Assembly: GCF_022489065.1 (NCBI RefSeq)
Contig: NZ_JAKVTW010000003.1
Coordinates: 186,001-250,000, forward strand
From: Vreelandella neptunia
GTDB lineage: Bacteria > Pseudomonadota > Gammaproteobacteria > Pseudomonadales > Halomonadaceae
Length of the DNA stretch: 64,000 nucleotides
Direction of reading: 5' to 3'
The position numbers and the translations under genes are program-made. The notes under the pieces were generated by a model. It made no database searches and was not told the origin of the DNA. It saw only the letters and a program-made list of their open reading frames with translations. Below are positions 43,784 through 51,778 of this stretch, piece by piece. Positions within the stretch are counted from its first letter, which is position 1. Each line of letters starts with the position of its first letter.

Positions 43784-44845
43784 ATGAGCCAAGCATTATC
43801 TTACGCCGCATTTGCTAACGATAAGCCCTTAGCACCGTTTACTTTTGATCGTCGTCAGCCACGCCCGGATGACGTAGCGATTGAAATTCTTTACTGCGGC
43901 GTTTGCCACAGTGACCTGCACTTTGCGCGCAATGACTGGGGCATGAGCCAGTACCCCGTCGTGCCAGGCCATGAGATTGTCGGCCGCGTCACCTCTGTCG
44001 GCGATAAAGTAGCGCGTTTTAAGGCCGGTGACCTGGTGGGTGTTGGTTGTATGGTTGACTCATGCCGTACCTGCGCCGCCTGTAAAGATGGCGTCGAGCA
44101 GTACTGCCTGGAAGGCTTCACTATGACCTATGGCAGTGAAGACCGTCAGGACGGCACCATGACCCAAGGTGGCTACTCTGACTCCATCGTCGTAAGCGAG
44201 CACTTTGTGCTGCAAATGCCTGATGGTATTGATTTAGCCTCTGCAGCGCCGATTCTCTGCGCCGGTGTGACGACCTATTCACCACTCAAGCATCACGGTG
44301 TCGGCAAAGGCCATAAAGTCGGAGTGATCGGAATGGGTGGTTTAGGCCACATGGGCGTCAAACTGGCCAAAGCGCTGGGTGCTGAAGTGACGGTCTTTAC
44401 TCGTTCCGACGCTAAAGTTGAAGAAGCCAAGCGCAACGGTGCTGACCACGTGGTGGTTTCCAGCGACCAAGCACAAATGGATGCCGTCGCAGAAACGTTC
44501 GACTTTATGCTCGACACCGTGCCCGTACAGCACGATCTTAACCCCTACCTAACGTCGTTGAAGTATGACGGCACGCACATCATTGTCGGCCTGTTGGAGC
44601 CCATTGAGCCTGCCATTGAAGCGTTCAATCTGGTCTTCAAGCGTCGTGTGGTGGCTGGTTCGCTGATTGGCGGCATTGCAGAGACCGAAGAGCTGCTTAA
44701 GCTGTGCGCCGACCAAGGTATTACCTGTGATATTGAGATGCTGGACATCAACAATATCAACGAAGGCTTTGAGCGGATGGAAAAAGGCGACGTTCGCTAC
44801 CGTTTCGTGATCGATATGGCGACGTTGAAAAATAGCGCTGCCTAA
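43784..44845 (+). CDS. Zinc-dependent NAD(P) alcohol dehydrogenase (YahK-like)
   Basis: A 353-residue medium-chain zinc enzyme. Catalytic zinc ligands include Cys41 (CGVCHSD) and His63-Glu64 (PGHEIVG). The structural zinc cluster is the four-cysteine CRTCAACKDGVEQYC near 95-109. The Rossmann motif is GMGGLGHMGVKLAKALGAE. Sequence blocks match YahK/cinnamyl-alcohol-dehydrogenase-type aldehyde reductases, which reduce a broad range of aldehydes with NADPH. AAGGAG lies 8 nt upstream. Probably controlled by the divergent AraC-family regulator. Confidence 0.9.
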   Translation: MSQALSYAAFANDKPLAPFTFDRRQPRPDDVAIEILYCGVCHSDLHFARNDWGMSQYPVVPGHEIVGRVTSVGDKVARFKAGDLVGVGCMVDSCRTCAACKDGVEQYCLEGFTMTYGSEDRQDGTMTQGGYSDSIVVSEHFVLQMPDGIDLASAAPILCAGVTTYSPLKHHGVGKGHKVGVIGMGGLGHMGVKLAKALGAEVTVFTRSDAKVEEAKRNGADHVVVSSDQAQMDAVAETFDFMLDTVPVQHDLNPYLTSLKYDGTHIIVGLLEPIEPAIEAFNLVFKRRVVAGSLIGGIAETEELLKLCADQGITCDIEMLDINNINEGFERMEKGDVRYRFVIDMATLKNSAA

Positions 44846-44871
44846 TCTATTGGCATTCGTTTGAGCATAAG

Positions 44872-44909
44872 AAATGGCCCGCCTCCTACAAAGGACGCGG
44901 GCCATTTTT
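44872..44909. terminator. Bidirectional terminator between alcohol dehydrogenase and lnt
   Basis: An 11-bp stem (AAATGGCCCGC / GCGGGCCATTT) is followed by a T run on the plus strand, with As on the left arm giving Ts on the minus strand. It serves both convergent transcripts. Confidence 0.88.
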
Positions 44910-44949
44910 CTACTGTCGAGTATTAATCTCTACAAGCGAGTAATAAGTC

Positions 44950-46428
44950 TCAGCTTTTTACTTCTCGTTTGCGGCGCGCAGCAACAACGCCGGGTAAAAG
45001 CATCAAGCCAGCTAGCAACCAGGCGGGCCAACTGCCTGAACGTGTAAACGGTGTCAAACCTTCCATGGCGTAGAATTCGCCAGTTATCAGCGTCGTTTCG
45101 AACTGCGGTGCGCGCTCCACGATCTGACCATTGGGATCGATAATCGCGGTAATGCCGTTACTGGTGGCGCGCACGACATAACGACCATTCTCTAGCGCTC
45201 GCAGGCGTGCCATCTGAAGATGCTGGTGGGGGCCGATAGAGGCGCCAAACCAAGTGTCGTTAGATACCGTCATAATGACACCGCTGTCTTGAGCACGACG
45301 AGCAACGAGTTGTGGGTAGATAATCTCGTAGCAGATCGCATTGCCAATATTAATCCCTGCGGCCTGCATTGGCGTTTGCTCATGCTCACCTTTGGTAAAG
45401 GTCGACATGGGCAGGTCAAAAAAATCAATCGCGCCGCGCAGTACGCTCTCCAGTGGCAGGTACTCACCAAAGGGCACTAGATGCTCTTTCTGGTAGCTTC
45501 CCTCAACATTGCCCACGCCAATCACGCTGTTGAAGTAGCGTTCTTGTTCATCGCGCTGAACAATGCCGGTCAGAAGGGCGACGTCAGGCGGCAGGCTCGC
45601 TTGCACTCGCTCTAAGACTGGGCGTGCCTGGGTTTCCATCATGGGCAGGGCGGTCTCAGGCCAGATGATCAAATCAACTTCGTCAGCGACTTCACGGGTG
45701 AGCTCGCTGTAAGTGTTCGCCGCCGCGCGTTGCCCTTCAGGGGTCCATTTTAACAATTGTGGCAGGTTGCCTTGCAGCAGGGCCACTCGGGTGGGCTCGC
45801 TGACCGGAGTGGTCCACTGCTGTGGCAATGCCAGCGGAATTAACCAAATAGCGGCTAGAGGCGCGAGTGCCCACCACTGACGACGCAGCAGCTCTGCAGC
45901 GAAGGCGCCGCTAAGCGCTACCAGTAATGAAAGCAGGTAAACCCCACCAACGGGCGCCCAGGCGGCCAGCGGTGAGTCGACGTAGCCTGAGCCTAGCAGC
46001 AGCCATGGAAAGCCGGTAAATAGGTAGGTACGCAGCACCTCGCCCAATACCCAGGCGCCGGCAAAGCTAATAAATGCGAGCCGAGCCGAGGTGAAACGAC
46101 GGTAAAGCCAAAAAGTACCGGCAAAAAAGAGCGCTAAAATTGTCACGAACAGCGTGGTGAGAAAGACCGCCAGGGGGACGCCGGTATAGCCATAGTCGTG
46201 AATAGAGACATACACCCAAGAAGTGCCGCTAGCAAACAGGGCGACGCCATATAGCCAGCCCTTAAGGGCCGCCTGGGCAGGCGTTAAAGCGTGTAGGCCG
46301 GTGTAAAGTAAACCAATGGCGACAGGGCCCAGCCACCAAAGCTCAAAAGGAGAGGCCGTTAGGGTGGTGAAACCGCCTGCCACTAAAGCGGCAAGCAGCT
46401 GTAACAAAAACGCGGGGGGTAAACCCAT
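44950..46428 (-). CDS. lnt: Apolipoprotein N-acyltransferase
   Basis: A 492-residue membrane enzyme that adds the third acyl chain to the N-terminal cysteine of lipoproteins. The N-terminal half has about seven membrane helices, followed by a periplasmic nitrilase domain (about 213-465). The catalytic triad is visible as Glu258 (IWPETALPM), Lys314 (YQKEHLVPFGEYLP) and Cys366 (NAICYEII). A final C-terminal membrane helix follows. It is the last gene of the miaB-phoH-ybeY-corC-lnt cluster, the standard gammaproteobacterial order. Two of its likely substrates (LolB and a TPR lipoprotein) are encoded later in the window. Confidence 0.95.
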   Translation of the reverse strand: MGLPPAFLLQLLAALVAGGFTTLTASPFELWWLGPVAIGLLYTGLHALTPAQAALKGWLYGVALFASGTSWVYVSIHDYGYTGVPLAVFLTTLFVTILALFFAGTFWLYRRFTSARLAFISFAGAWVLGEVLRTYLFTGFPWLLLGSGYVDSPLAAWAPVGGVYLLSLLVALSGAFAAELLRRQWWALAPLAAIWLIPLALPQQWTTPVSEPTRVALLQGNLPQLLKWTPEGQRAAANTYSELTREVADEVDLIIWPETALPMMETQARPVLERVQASLPPDVALLTGIVQRDEQERYFNSVIGVGNVEGSYQKEHLVPFGEYLPLESVLRGAIDFFDLPMSTFTKGEHEQTPMQAAGINIGNAICYEIIYPQLVARRAQDSGVIMTVSNDTWFGASIGPHQHLQMARLRALENGRYVVRATSNGITAIIDPNGQIVERAPQFETTLITGEFYAMEGLTPFTRSGSWPAWLLAGLMLLPGVVAARRKREVKS

Positions 46429-46490
46429 AGCGATAAACCTATCGTCGGTTAAGGTCGAGGATGTGCAGAGAGAGAAGTGATTAGCGCAGC

Positions 46491-47396
46491 CTAATCTCGA
46501 GTGTCTTCTTGGTCTTCGTCGTCCTCTTTTTCATCTTCACGACGAGTGTCGCGATAGGCTTCGAGCAGACGAATACGGCGAGTATCGGCATTAAGAATGA
46601 CAAAACGCCAGCCACCTAGGATGGTGTGTTCACCGCGCCGAGGTAAATGACCGAACTGCTGCATTACCAGGCCGCCAACGGTATCGAACTCGTCGTCGGA
46701 AAACTCAGTGTCGAAGCGTTCGTTGAAGTCTTCGATGGGGGTTAGCGCGCGAATGGCGTAGCGGCCACTCTCTATTTCGCGGATATCATCCTCTTCATCG
46801 GTATCGTGCTCATCTTCGATATCACCGACGATCTGCTCAAGAATATCTTCAATGGTGATAATACCTGCTGTGCCGCCGTATTCGTCAACGACAACGGCCA
46901 TATGGTTGTGCGTATCACGAAACTCTTTAAGCAGGCTGTTGAGGCGTTTTGATTCGGGGATAAACATCGCTGGGCGCAAGATATCATCAAGCTTAAACGC
47001 ATCTCGCTGCGCCTGGGTCTGAGAAAGCAGTGGTAGTAGGTCTTTTACCAGCAGAATGCCTTTTACATCATCCAGATTTTCGCCAATCACCGGGTAGCGG
47101 GAGTGGCCGGTTTCCTGAATCAGCGGTAGGTAGCCGTCGCTGGTTTGGTCAAGCGCGATGGCCGAGACCTGGGAGCGGGGGATGAGTACTTCACGAACCT
47201 GCTGATCGCTGATCTCAAGCGCGCCTTCGATGATCATGATGGCGTCTTGATCCAGCTTCAATTTCCCTGCGGTATGGCGTAAAAACGTCATCAGCTCATC
47301 CCGCGAGCTGGGTTCGTCATTATCTCCGGAAAGGGCGCCAAAGAGTTTCTCGAGCCAGGATTTTTGATTAGGGTTGCTCGATCGGTCTTCGCTCAT
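46491..47396 (-). CDS. corC: CorC-family CBS-domain magnesium/cobalt efflux protein
   Basis: A 301-residue soluble CBS-pair protein (YbeX). It has an acidic N-terminus, two CBS domains (about 70-125 and 135-195; VDEYGGTAGIITIEDILEQIVGDIEDEHD is the conserved end, quoted in part) and the CorC/HlyC C-terminal domain (about 210-285; FDTVGGLVMQQFGHLPRRGE). The C-terminal tail is a strongly acidic EDEKEDDEDQEDTRD. It has been linked to Mg2+/Co2+ efflux and, with YbeY, to ribosome homeostasis. Part of the lnt cluster. Confidence 0.92.
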   Translation of the reverse strand: MSEDRSSNPNQKSWLEKLFGALSGDNDEPSSRDELMTFLRHTAGKLKLDQDAIMIIEGALEISDQQVREVLIPRSQVSAIALDQTSDGYLPLIQETGHSRYPVIGENLDDVKGILLVKDLLPLLSQTQAQRDAFKLDDILRPAMFIPESKRLNSLLKEFRDTHNHMAVVVDEYGGTAGIITIEDILEQIVGDIEDEHDTDEEDDIREIESGRYAIRALTPIEDFNERFDTEFSDDEFDTVGGLVMQQFGHLPRRGEHTILGGWRFVILNADTRRIRLLEAYRDTRREDEKEDDEDQEDTRD

Positions 47397-47518
47397 GCGT
47401 CAATTCTCTCGTTTGCGGGCAGACAAGTAGCTGTTTTATCACTGAAGCGGGGGATAGTACCAGATTCATAGTTACCTGATTTAACGCACCCGCTAACAAA
47501 TAATAAAGTTGTAGGCGC

Positions 47519-48025
47519 TTAGACGTCTTCACCATCAGGTGCGTGGTTGTCGTCAGAGTAGGGATCAGGGATGTTCAGCTCGGCCAACAGCTCGCGCTCG
47601 AACTGCTCCATCTCTTCAGCTTCCTCATCGTCAATATGATCGTAGCCCATTAAATGCAAGATGCCATGCACCACCATGTGCGCGTAGTGGTCTTCAATCG
47701 GTTTACCTTGCTCACTGGCTTCATGGGCCACGACTGCATGACAAATCACCAAGTCGCCGAGTAGGGGCAAATCAACCCCAGGCGGGCTTTCAAACGGAAA
47801 CGACAGGACGTTGGTGGTTTTATCTTTACCGCGGTAATCACGGTTAAGTGTTTGGCTTTCGCGCTCATCTACAAACCGGATAGTGATTTCGCGGCGCTGA
47901 TCATCGGGGTGATGTGCAAACACACAGCTCACCCAGTGGGTGAGCTGTGTCAGAGAGGGCAGCAGGGGTTCATTGATCGCTGCCTGACGATCAATAAGGA
48001 GACCCTCTGCACTGGCTTCTTTCAT
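47519..48025 (-). CDS. ybeY: Endoribonuclease / rRNA maturation factor YbeY
   Basis: A 168-residue zinc-dependent endoribonuclease needed for 16S rRNA 3' maturation and ribosome quality control. The metal motif is His120, His124 and His130 in [11 protein letters not shown]. The start is fixed by the ATGA overlap with the phoH stop codon (ATG at 48025), implying coupled translation; a frame starting 24 nt earlier is unlikely. The acidic C-terminus ends [12 protein letters not shown]. Confidence 0.94.
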   Translation of the reverse strand: MKEASAEGLLIDRQAAINEPLLPSLTQLTHWVSCVFAHHPDDQRREITIRFVDERESQTLNRDYRGKDKTTNVLSFPFESPPGVDLPLLGDLVICHAVVAHEASEQGKPIEDHYAHMVVHGILHLMGYDHIDDEEAEEMEQFERELLAELNIPDPYSDDNHAPDGEDV

Positions 48026-49110
48026 CGTGAACCATCCGATCCAACCCACGAGCCTTCGCGCGCTTGCATGCGCGCATCACGCTCTTGCTGACGCGCTTCG
48101 CGCTGGGCGCGCTCTTCCACTTCCTGCTGTGATTCGAACATATCGTAAGCTTCGATGATGCGCTGAACCAACGGGTGGCGTACCACGTCTTTAGCAGCAA
48201 AGTGGGTAACGCCAATGCCTTGTGTGTCTTTTAATACGTCAAGCACCTGGATCAGCCCTGAGCGTTGACCCTTAGGTAAATCGACCTGAGTAACGTCGCC
48301 GGTTATCACTGCGGTAGAGCCAAAGCCAATCCGGGTCAGAAACATTTTCATCTGTTCTGGCGTGGTGTTCTGGCTCTCATCCAAAATGATGTAGGAGTTA
48401 TTGAGCGTACGGCCGCGCATGTAGGCCAGCGGGGCAATCTCAATCACCTGGCGCTCAATCAGTTTTGCTACCTGCTCAAAACCGATCATTTCATACAGGG
48501 CATCGTAAAGCGGACGAAGGTAAGGGTCGATTTTCTGGGCTAGATCACCGGGCAGGAAGCCAAGCTTTTCACCCGCCTCAACTGCTGGGCGCACGAGCAG
48601 AATGCGGCGCACTTCTTGCTGGTTGAGTGCTTCAACCGCTGCCGCGACGGCTAGGTACGTTTTACCGGTGCCTGCAGGGCCTACGCCAAAGTTGATATCG
48701 TGTTCCCGAATGCTGGAAACATAGCGCTGTTGGTTAAGCCCGCGGGGTTTGATCATGGTGCGCGGTGTGCGCATGATCACTTCGCCGCTGCTTTCCGTGC
48801 CATCCACTTCGTCTTCTATCGCTTCAAGCCCAGACTCCTGAAGAAACAGGTGTACGGTGTCGGCATCAAGCTCGCTAGAAGCAGTTTCGCGGTAGAGGTG
48901 TTCCAGCACGTTTGCCGCTGCCTTGATGCGGTTGGCTGGACCTGCCAATTGAAACACATTGCCCCGGTTGCGCAGCGTCACATCCAGGCGGCTTTCAATC
49001 AGCTTCAAATGCTCGTCCTGCTGGCCGCAAAGGCTAGCAAGGCGCTGCGGATCATTGGGTTCAAGGCTTAAGGTGATGATGCGATTGGCCTGAGGTGTTG
49101 GCTGGCTCAA
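48022..49110 (-). CDS. phoH: PhoH-like ATPase (YbeZ)
   Basis: A 362-residue PhoH-family P-loop NTPase. Walker A is GPAGTGKT at 144-151 and the Walker B region is in [17 protein letters not shown]. An N-terminal RNA-binding-like segment precedes it. YbeZ works with YbeY in RNA processing and the two genes overlap here by 4 bp. The C-terminal 40 residues are a charged, Glu/Arg-rich coil. Second gene after miaB in the cluster. Confidence 0.92.
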   Translation of the reverse strand: MSQPTPQANRIITLSLEPNDPQRLASLCGQQDEHLKLIESRLDVTLRNRGNVFQLAGPANRIKAAANVLEHLYRETASSELDADTVHLFLQESGLEAIEDEVDGTESSGEVIMRTPRTMIKPRGLNQQRYVSSIREHDINFGVGPAGTGKTYLAVAAAVEALNQQEVRRILLVRPAVEAGEKLGFLPGDLAQKIDPYLRPLYDALYEMIGFEQVAKLIERQVIEIAPLAYMRGRTLNNSYIILDESQNTTPEQMKMFLTRIGFGSTAVITGDVTQVDLPKGQRSGLIQVLDVLKDTQGIGVTHFAAKDVVRHPLVQRIIEAYDMFESQQEVEERAQREARQQERDARMQAREGSWVGSDGSR

Positions 49111-49208
49111 GAGTGGGGAACCCCTCGTTAGTGTGTGTATCGTTCAGCTTACTGCCCCGACCATGGCCGGGGCAATTACCTGTGTTAATTGCTGTGCGAA
49201 GAGAACGA

Positions 49209-50552
49209 TCAATAGCGCTCGGGCGAGGCTAGCTCACCGCGCAGCGAGTTGGGGAATGCTTCAGTGATTTCAACATCGACAAAGTAACCGATCAGCTCCG
49301 TCGGGTTGGCGGCGCGGAAGTTAACGACGCGGTTATTCTCGGTGCGTCCAGAAAGCTGGCCGGGGTCGCGCGGTGAAAACCCGTTCACCAACACCCGTTG
49401 AGTGCTGCCTACCATGCGTCGGCTAATCTGCGCGGTTTGTTGGATGATACGCTCTTGTAGGATCGCCAAGCGCTGCTTCTTAACACTTTCAGGCGTTTCA
49501 TCCGGCAAGCCAGAGGCAGGGGTGCCGGGGCGTGCGGAGTAAACAAAGCTGAACGAGTGATCAAAGCCAATTTGGTGAATCAAGTTCATCGTGGCTTCAA
49601 AATCCTCTTCTGTTTCGCCGGGGAAGCCAATAATGAAGTCAGAAGAGAAGCTGATATCCGGACGATTGGCGCGGATACGCTCCATTTTCTCGATGTACTC
49701 GGCCGCCGTATGACCCCGTTTCATAGCATTGAGAATGCGGTCAGAGCCGGACTGAACCGGTAGGTGCAGGTGGCTCACCAACTCTGGAATATCAGCGAAG
49801 GCGTCGACTAAGCTATCGGTAAATTCTACCGGGTGCGAGGTGGTGAACCTGACGCGATCAATCCCATCGACTGCCGCAACACAAGCAATCAGTTCGGCGA
49901 GGTCAATCTCATCGCCAAGCTGGTTCTCGCCACGATAGGCATTCACGTTCTGGCCCAATAAGTTAATTTCACGCACGCCTTGATCAGAAAGATGGATAAC
50001 TTCATCCATCACCGCTTCAAAGGGACGCGAGACCTCTTCACCGCGGGTGTAGGGCACCACACAGAAGGTGCAGTACTTAGAGCAGCCTTCCATGATCGAT
50101 ACGAAGGCGGTGGCGCCATCGGAGCTAGGCTTGGGCAGATGGTCGAACTTTTCGATTTCAGGAAAAGTGACATCCACAGCGGCAATCTGATTATTGCTGC
50201 GGGCATCCAGCATTGAGGGCACGCGGTGAAGGGTTTGCGGCCCAAATACCATGTCCACATGAGGTGCCCGTTTGCGAATCGCTTCGCCTTCTTGGCTTGC
50301 CACGCAGCCGCCTACGCCAATCACTAGATCGGGGTTGGCATCCTTGAGTTTTTTCCAGCGTCCCAGCTGATGAAAAACTTTCTCCTGCGCTTTTTCGCGG
50401 ATCGAGCAGGTGTTTAACAGAATAACATCGGCTTCACGCTCATTATCAGTGAGTTCGAGCTGGTGAGATTCGCCGAGCAGATCCGCCATGCGGGAGGAGT
50501 CGTACTCGTTCATTTGGCAGCCGTGCGTTTTGATGAAGAGCTTCTTCGCCAT
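49209..50552 (-). CDS. miaB: tRNA-2-methylthio-N6-dimethylallyladenosine synthase
   Basis: A 447-residue radical-SAM methylthiotransferase that adds the 2-methylthio group at A37 of tRNAs reading UNN codons. The N-terminal UPF0004 domain holds the auxiliary cluster cysteines Cys12, Cys49 and Cys83. The radical-SAM cluster is Cys157, Cys161 and Cys164 ([18 protein letters not shown]). A C-terminal TRAM domain ends the protein (about 375-445). It is the first gene of the cluster leading to lnt. Confidence 0.96.
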   Translation of the reverse strand: MAKKLFIKTHGCQMNEYDSSRMADLLGESHQLELTDNEREADVILLNTCSIREKAQEKVFHQLGRWKKLKDANPDLVIGVGGCVASQEGEAIRKRAPHVDMVFGPQTLHRVPSMLDARSNNQIAAVDVTFPEIEKFDHLPKPSSDGATAFVSIMEGCSKYCTFCVVPYTRGEEVSRPFEAVMDEVIHLSDQGVREINLLGQNVNAYRGENQLGDEIDLAELIACVAAVDGIDRVRFTTSHPVEFTDSLVDAFADIPELVSHLHLPVQSGSDRILNAMKRGHTAAEYIEKMERIRANRPDISFSSDFIIGFPGETEEDFEATMNLIHQIGFDHSFSFVYSARPGTPASGLPDETPESVKKQRLAILQERIIQQTAQISRRMVGSTQRVLVNGFSPRDPGQLSGRTENNRVVNFRAANPTELIGYFVDVEITEAFPNSLRGELASPERY

Positions 50553-50702
50553 CGGTACCTGTCATCTATGAGTCGTCGGGGGACGAGGATGAATGGAGTG
50601 TCGTCTTGTGGCCAGTAATTATGATCACCAAGCCACTATATGAATAGGGCGCATTATACGGATAGAGGAAACCAGCGGCTAGCGTTCATCCATAATCGAT
50701 AC

Positions 50703-50730
50703 TTGACCGGCACATTTCTATGAGTATACT
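50703..50730 (+). promoter_or_regulatory. Sigma-70 promoter of the tRNA-Asn cluster
   Basis: TTGACC (50703-50708) and TATACT (50725-50730) are separated by 16 nt and followed by a GC-containing discriminator. Transcription would start near 50737, just before the first mature tRNA base at 50751. Confidence 0.7.
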
Positions 50731-50750
50731 ACGCACCGTGTTTGAGCAGT

Positions 50751-50826
50751 TCCTCGATAGCTCAGTTGGTAGAGCAAATGACTGTTAATCATTGGGTCGC
50801 AGGTTCGAGTCCTGCTCGAGGAGCCA
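50751..50826 (+). tRNA. tRNA-Asn (anticodon GTT), copy 1
   Basis: A 76-nt cloverleaf including an encoded CCA. The 7-bp acceptor stem TCCTCGA/TCGAGGA, the D-loop AGCTCAGTTGGTAGAGC and the T-arm GGTTCGAGTCC are intact. The anticodon loop CTGTTAATC gives GTT. First of three identical copies in tandem. Confidence 0.97.
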
Positions 50827-50887
50827 ATCAAATTACTAATATTCATTAGTGATTTGGCTTCGCTTAACACGGCACAACTTAAAATGT

Positions 50888-50963
50888 TCCTCGATAGCTC
50901 AGTTGGTAGAGCAAATGACTGTTAATCATTGGGTCGCAGGTTCGAGTCCTGCTCGAGGAGCCA
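50888..50963 (+). tRNA. tRNA-Asn (anticodon GTT), copy 2
   Basis: Identical over all 76 nt to the copy at 50751, including CCA. The 61-nt spacer before it is unrelated to the next spacer, so only the tRNA unit is repeated. Confidence 0.97.
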
Positions 50964-51029
50964 AGTTGTACTGCTATTATTACCTCTTTAACTATCTTTT
51001 ACGGTTTGCCGTGTAGGATAGCGCATGAT

Positions 51030-51105
51030 TCCTCGATAGCTCAGTTGGTAGAGCAAATGACTGTTAATCATTGGGTCGCAGGTTCGAGTCCTGCTCGAGG
51101 AGCCA
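51030..51105 (+). tRNA. tRNA-Asn (anticodon GTT), copy 3
   Basis: The third identical 76-nt copy with encoded CCA. A short T-rich stretch follows (51109-51131), which may serve to end the transcript. Confidence 0.97.
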
Positions 51106-51353
51106 ATTAATTTCTCCCTTCTTTTTGCTTTTGCCCCTCTGTTTGCTTTTGATTAGCGTCCAGCTTGTTCTGCGTTGGTTGAAATCGTTAATATCTAGCG
51201 CTTTTCAGTTGTTGTATCTACTGCCAGCTAACCCCTTGGCAGCGTTGTCGTGTCTGACGTTGCGAGCGGATGCGCTACGAGAAGTATTGGCGCTTACCGT
51301 CAACCGCTTTAGTGACGTAAACTAGATGAATAATCCATTGGTTTAGGAAGTTC

Positions 51354-51719
51354 ATGGTGGGTAACAACTCTGCGCTCCAGGCGCTGAAAGTATTTAAGTG
51401 TTTAAGTGATGAAACGCGTTTGATGCTAGTGCTATTGATCGCTCAAGAGCAGGAGCTGTGCGTGTGTGAAATGACCCATGCACTGCAGGAGTCGCAGCCA
51501 AAAGTGTCGCGGCATTTGGCCCAGTTGCGCCAATGTGGGCTGCTCAGCGATCAGCGTGAAGGGCAGTGGGTCTATTATCGCCTTGCTCCTCAGCTTCCTG
51601 CCTGGACCTACGATATTATCCAGGCGGCTACGCAGGGTAGCGCCATTCAATTGGCGGCACTCACTCAGCGGCTAACCCGTATGGGGGATCGGCCTGCTCG
51701 CCTTGCGGCGCTTTGCTGA
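51354..51719 (+). CDS. ArsR-family metalloregulator
   Basis: A 121-residue winged-helix repressor. The metal site is the ELCVCE motif (Cys36, Cys38) typical of arsenite/antimonite-sensing ArsR proteins; the recognition helix is near QESQPKVSRHLAQLRQCGLL (about 45-64). AGGA lies 6 nt before the ATG. No arsenic efflux or reductase gene follows; the next gene is the convergent prc, after a terminator. Its target therefore lies elsewhere or is its own promoter. Confidence 0.87.
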   Translation: MVGNNSALQALKVFKCLSDETRLMLVLLIAQEQELCVCEMTHALQESQPKVSRHLAQLRQCGLLSDQREGQWVYYRLAPQLPAWTYDIIQAATQGSAIQLAALTQRLTRMGDRPARLAALC

Positions 51720-51726
51720 AGCCCAA

Positions 51727-51767
51727 CCTAAAACGCCGGCCCTTGTGAAGGGTCGGCGTTAGGTTTT
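51727..51767. terminator. Bidirectional terminator between arsR-like gene and prc
   Basis: A long stem (AACGCCGGCCCTT / AAGGGTCGGCGTT, one G-T wobble) with a 3-nt loop, flanked by AAAA on the left and TTTT after the right arm. Suitable for both convergent genes. Confidence 0.85.
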
Positions 51768-51778
51768 ACTCAAGCAGA

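Noticed and set aside
50751-51105. Direct repeats that might be a CRISPR array
   Set aside because: The repeat units are complete 76-nt tRNA-Asn genes with cloverleaf structure and CCA; no cas genes are present.
51071-51325. 84-residue plus-strand frame after the tRNA cluster
   Set aside because: It begins inside the third tRNA-Asn gene, has no ribosome-binding site and reads as low-complexity hydrophobic sequence.
50751-51353. Genomic island insertion at tRNA-Asn
   Set aside because: No integrase, no partial tRNA repeat, and the downstream genes (ArsR, prc, apeB) look chromosomal.
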